DNA from: Cronobacter universalis NCTC 9529
GTDB lineage: Bacteria > Pseudomonadota > Gammaproteobacteria > Enterobacterales > Enterobacteriaceae
Reading direction: 5' to 3'
Assembly (NCBI RefSeq): GCF_001277175.1
Contig: NZ_CP012257.1
Location: 434,001 to 498,000 of the forward strand
DNA length: 64,000 nucleotides
The notes under the pieces are model-generated. The model did no database searches and had not been told where the DNA came from. It saw nothing but the letters and a program-made list of their open reading frames with translations. The position numbers and the translations under genes were made by a program. Of the stretch, positions 63,384 to 64,000 are shown one piece after another; the stretch's first letter is position 1; each line of letters opens with the position of its first letter.

Positions 63384-64000
<617 letters not shown>

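Overview
The window is a stretch of an enterobacterial chromosome (family Enterobacteriaceae). Almost every protein can be matched by recognisable sequence to an Escherichia coli K-12 counterpart, in nearly the same order as the arcB to rsmI segment of that genome. Third codon positions are rich in G and C, and the mix of gene order and REP-like repeats suggests a Cronobacter, Enterobacter or Salmonella-type relative. The genus cannot be fixed by eye.

Layout. 1-3.6 kb: the 3' part of arcB, the ArcZ small RNA on the opposite strand, elbB and mtgA. 3.6-11.6 kb (minus strand): yrbG-kdsD-kdsC-lptC-lptA-lptB-rpoN-hpf-ptsN-rapZ-ptsO, covering Kdo synthesis, LPS export, sigma-54, ribosome hibernation and the nitrogen PTS. 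11.8-16.6 kb (plus): mlaFEDCB, ibaG and murA. 16.7-18.3 kb (minus): sfsB and ispB. 18.5-21.4 kb (plus): rplU-rpmA-yhbE-obgE. 21.4-24.6 kb (minus): dacB followed by a basR-basS (pmrAB) pair. 24.7-31.4 kb: greA with a GraL-type leader, yhbY (minus), rlmE-ftsH, folP-glmM and secG. 31.4-43.9 kb (plus): leuU and metY tRNAs, rimP-nusA-infB-rbfA-truB-rpsO-pnp, nlpI, the 26-codon yrbN and deaD. 44.2-57.8 kb: mtr, yhbW, the anaerobic ubiquinone genes ubiUV and ubiT, yhbS-yhbQ-yhbP-yhbO, yraR-yraQ, then lpoA-yraN-diaA-dolP (minus) and rsmI (plus). 57.8-64 kb (minus): a galactitol operon gatYZABCDR, with gatY cut by the window end.

Together the genes form a dense core of envelope biogenesis (lipid A/Kdo, LPS transport, phospholipid retrograde transport, peptidoglycan precursors, synthases and their activators) mixed with the transcription-translation machinery and several regulators (ArcB, ArcZ, RpoN, PTS-Ntr, RapZ, PmrAB). 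The galactitol operon at the right end is the one clearly accessory block. It stands where E. coli K-12 carries fimbrial genes and the N-acetylgalactosamine (aga) cluster next to rsmI.

I see no phage, transposase, CRISPR array, toxin-antitoxin or defence module, and no convincing undescribed multi-gene system. The points worth a second look are small: non-coding RNAs, an overlapping micro-protein, intergenic hairpins and repeats, changed internal start codons, and gene-order differences.
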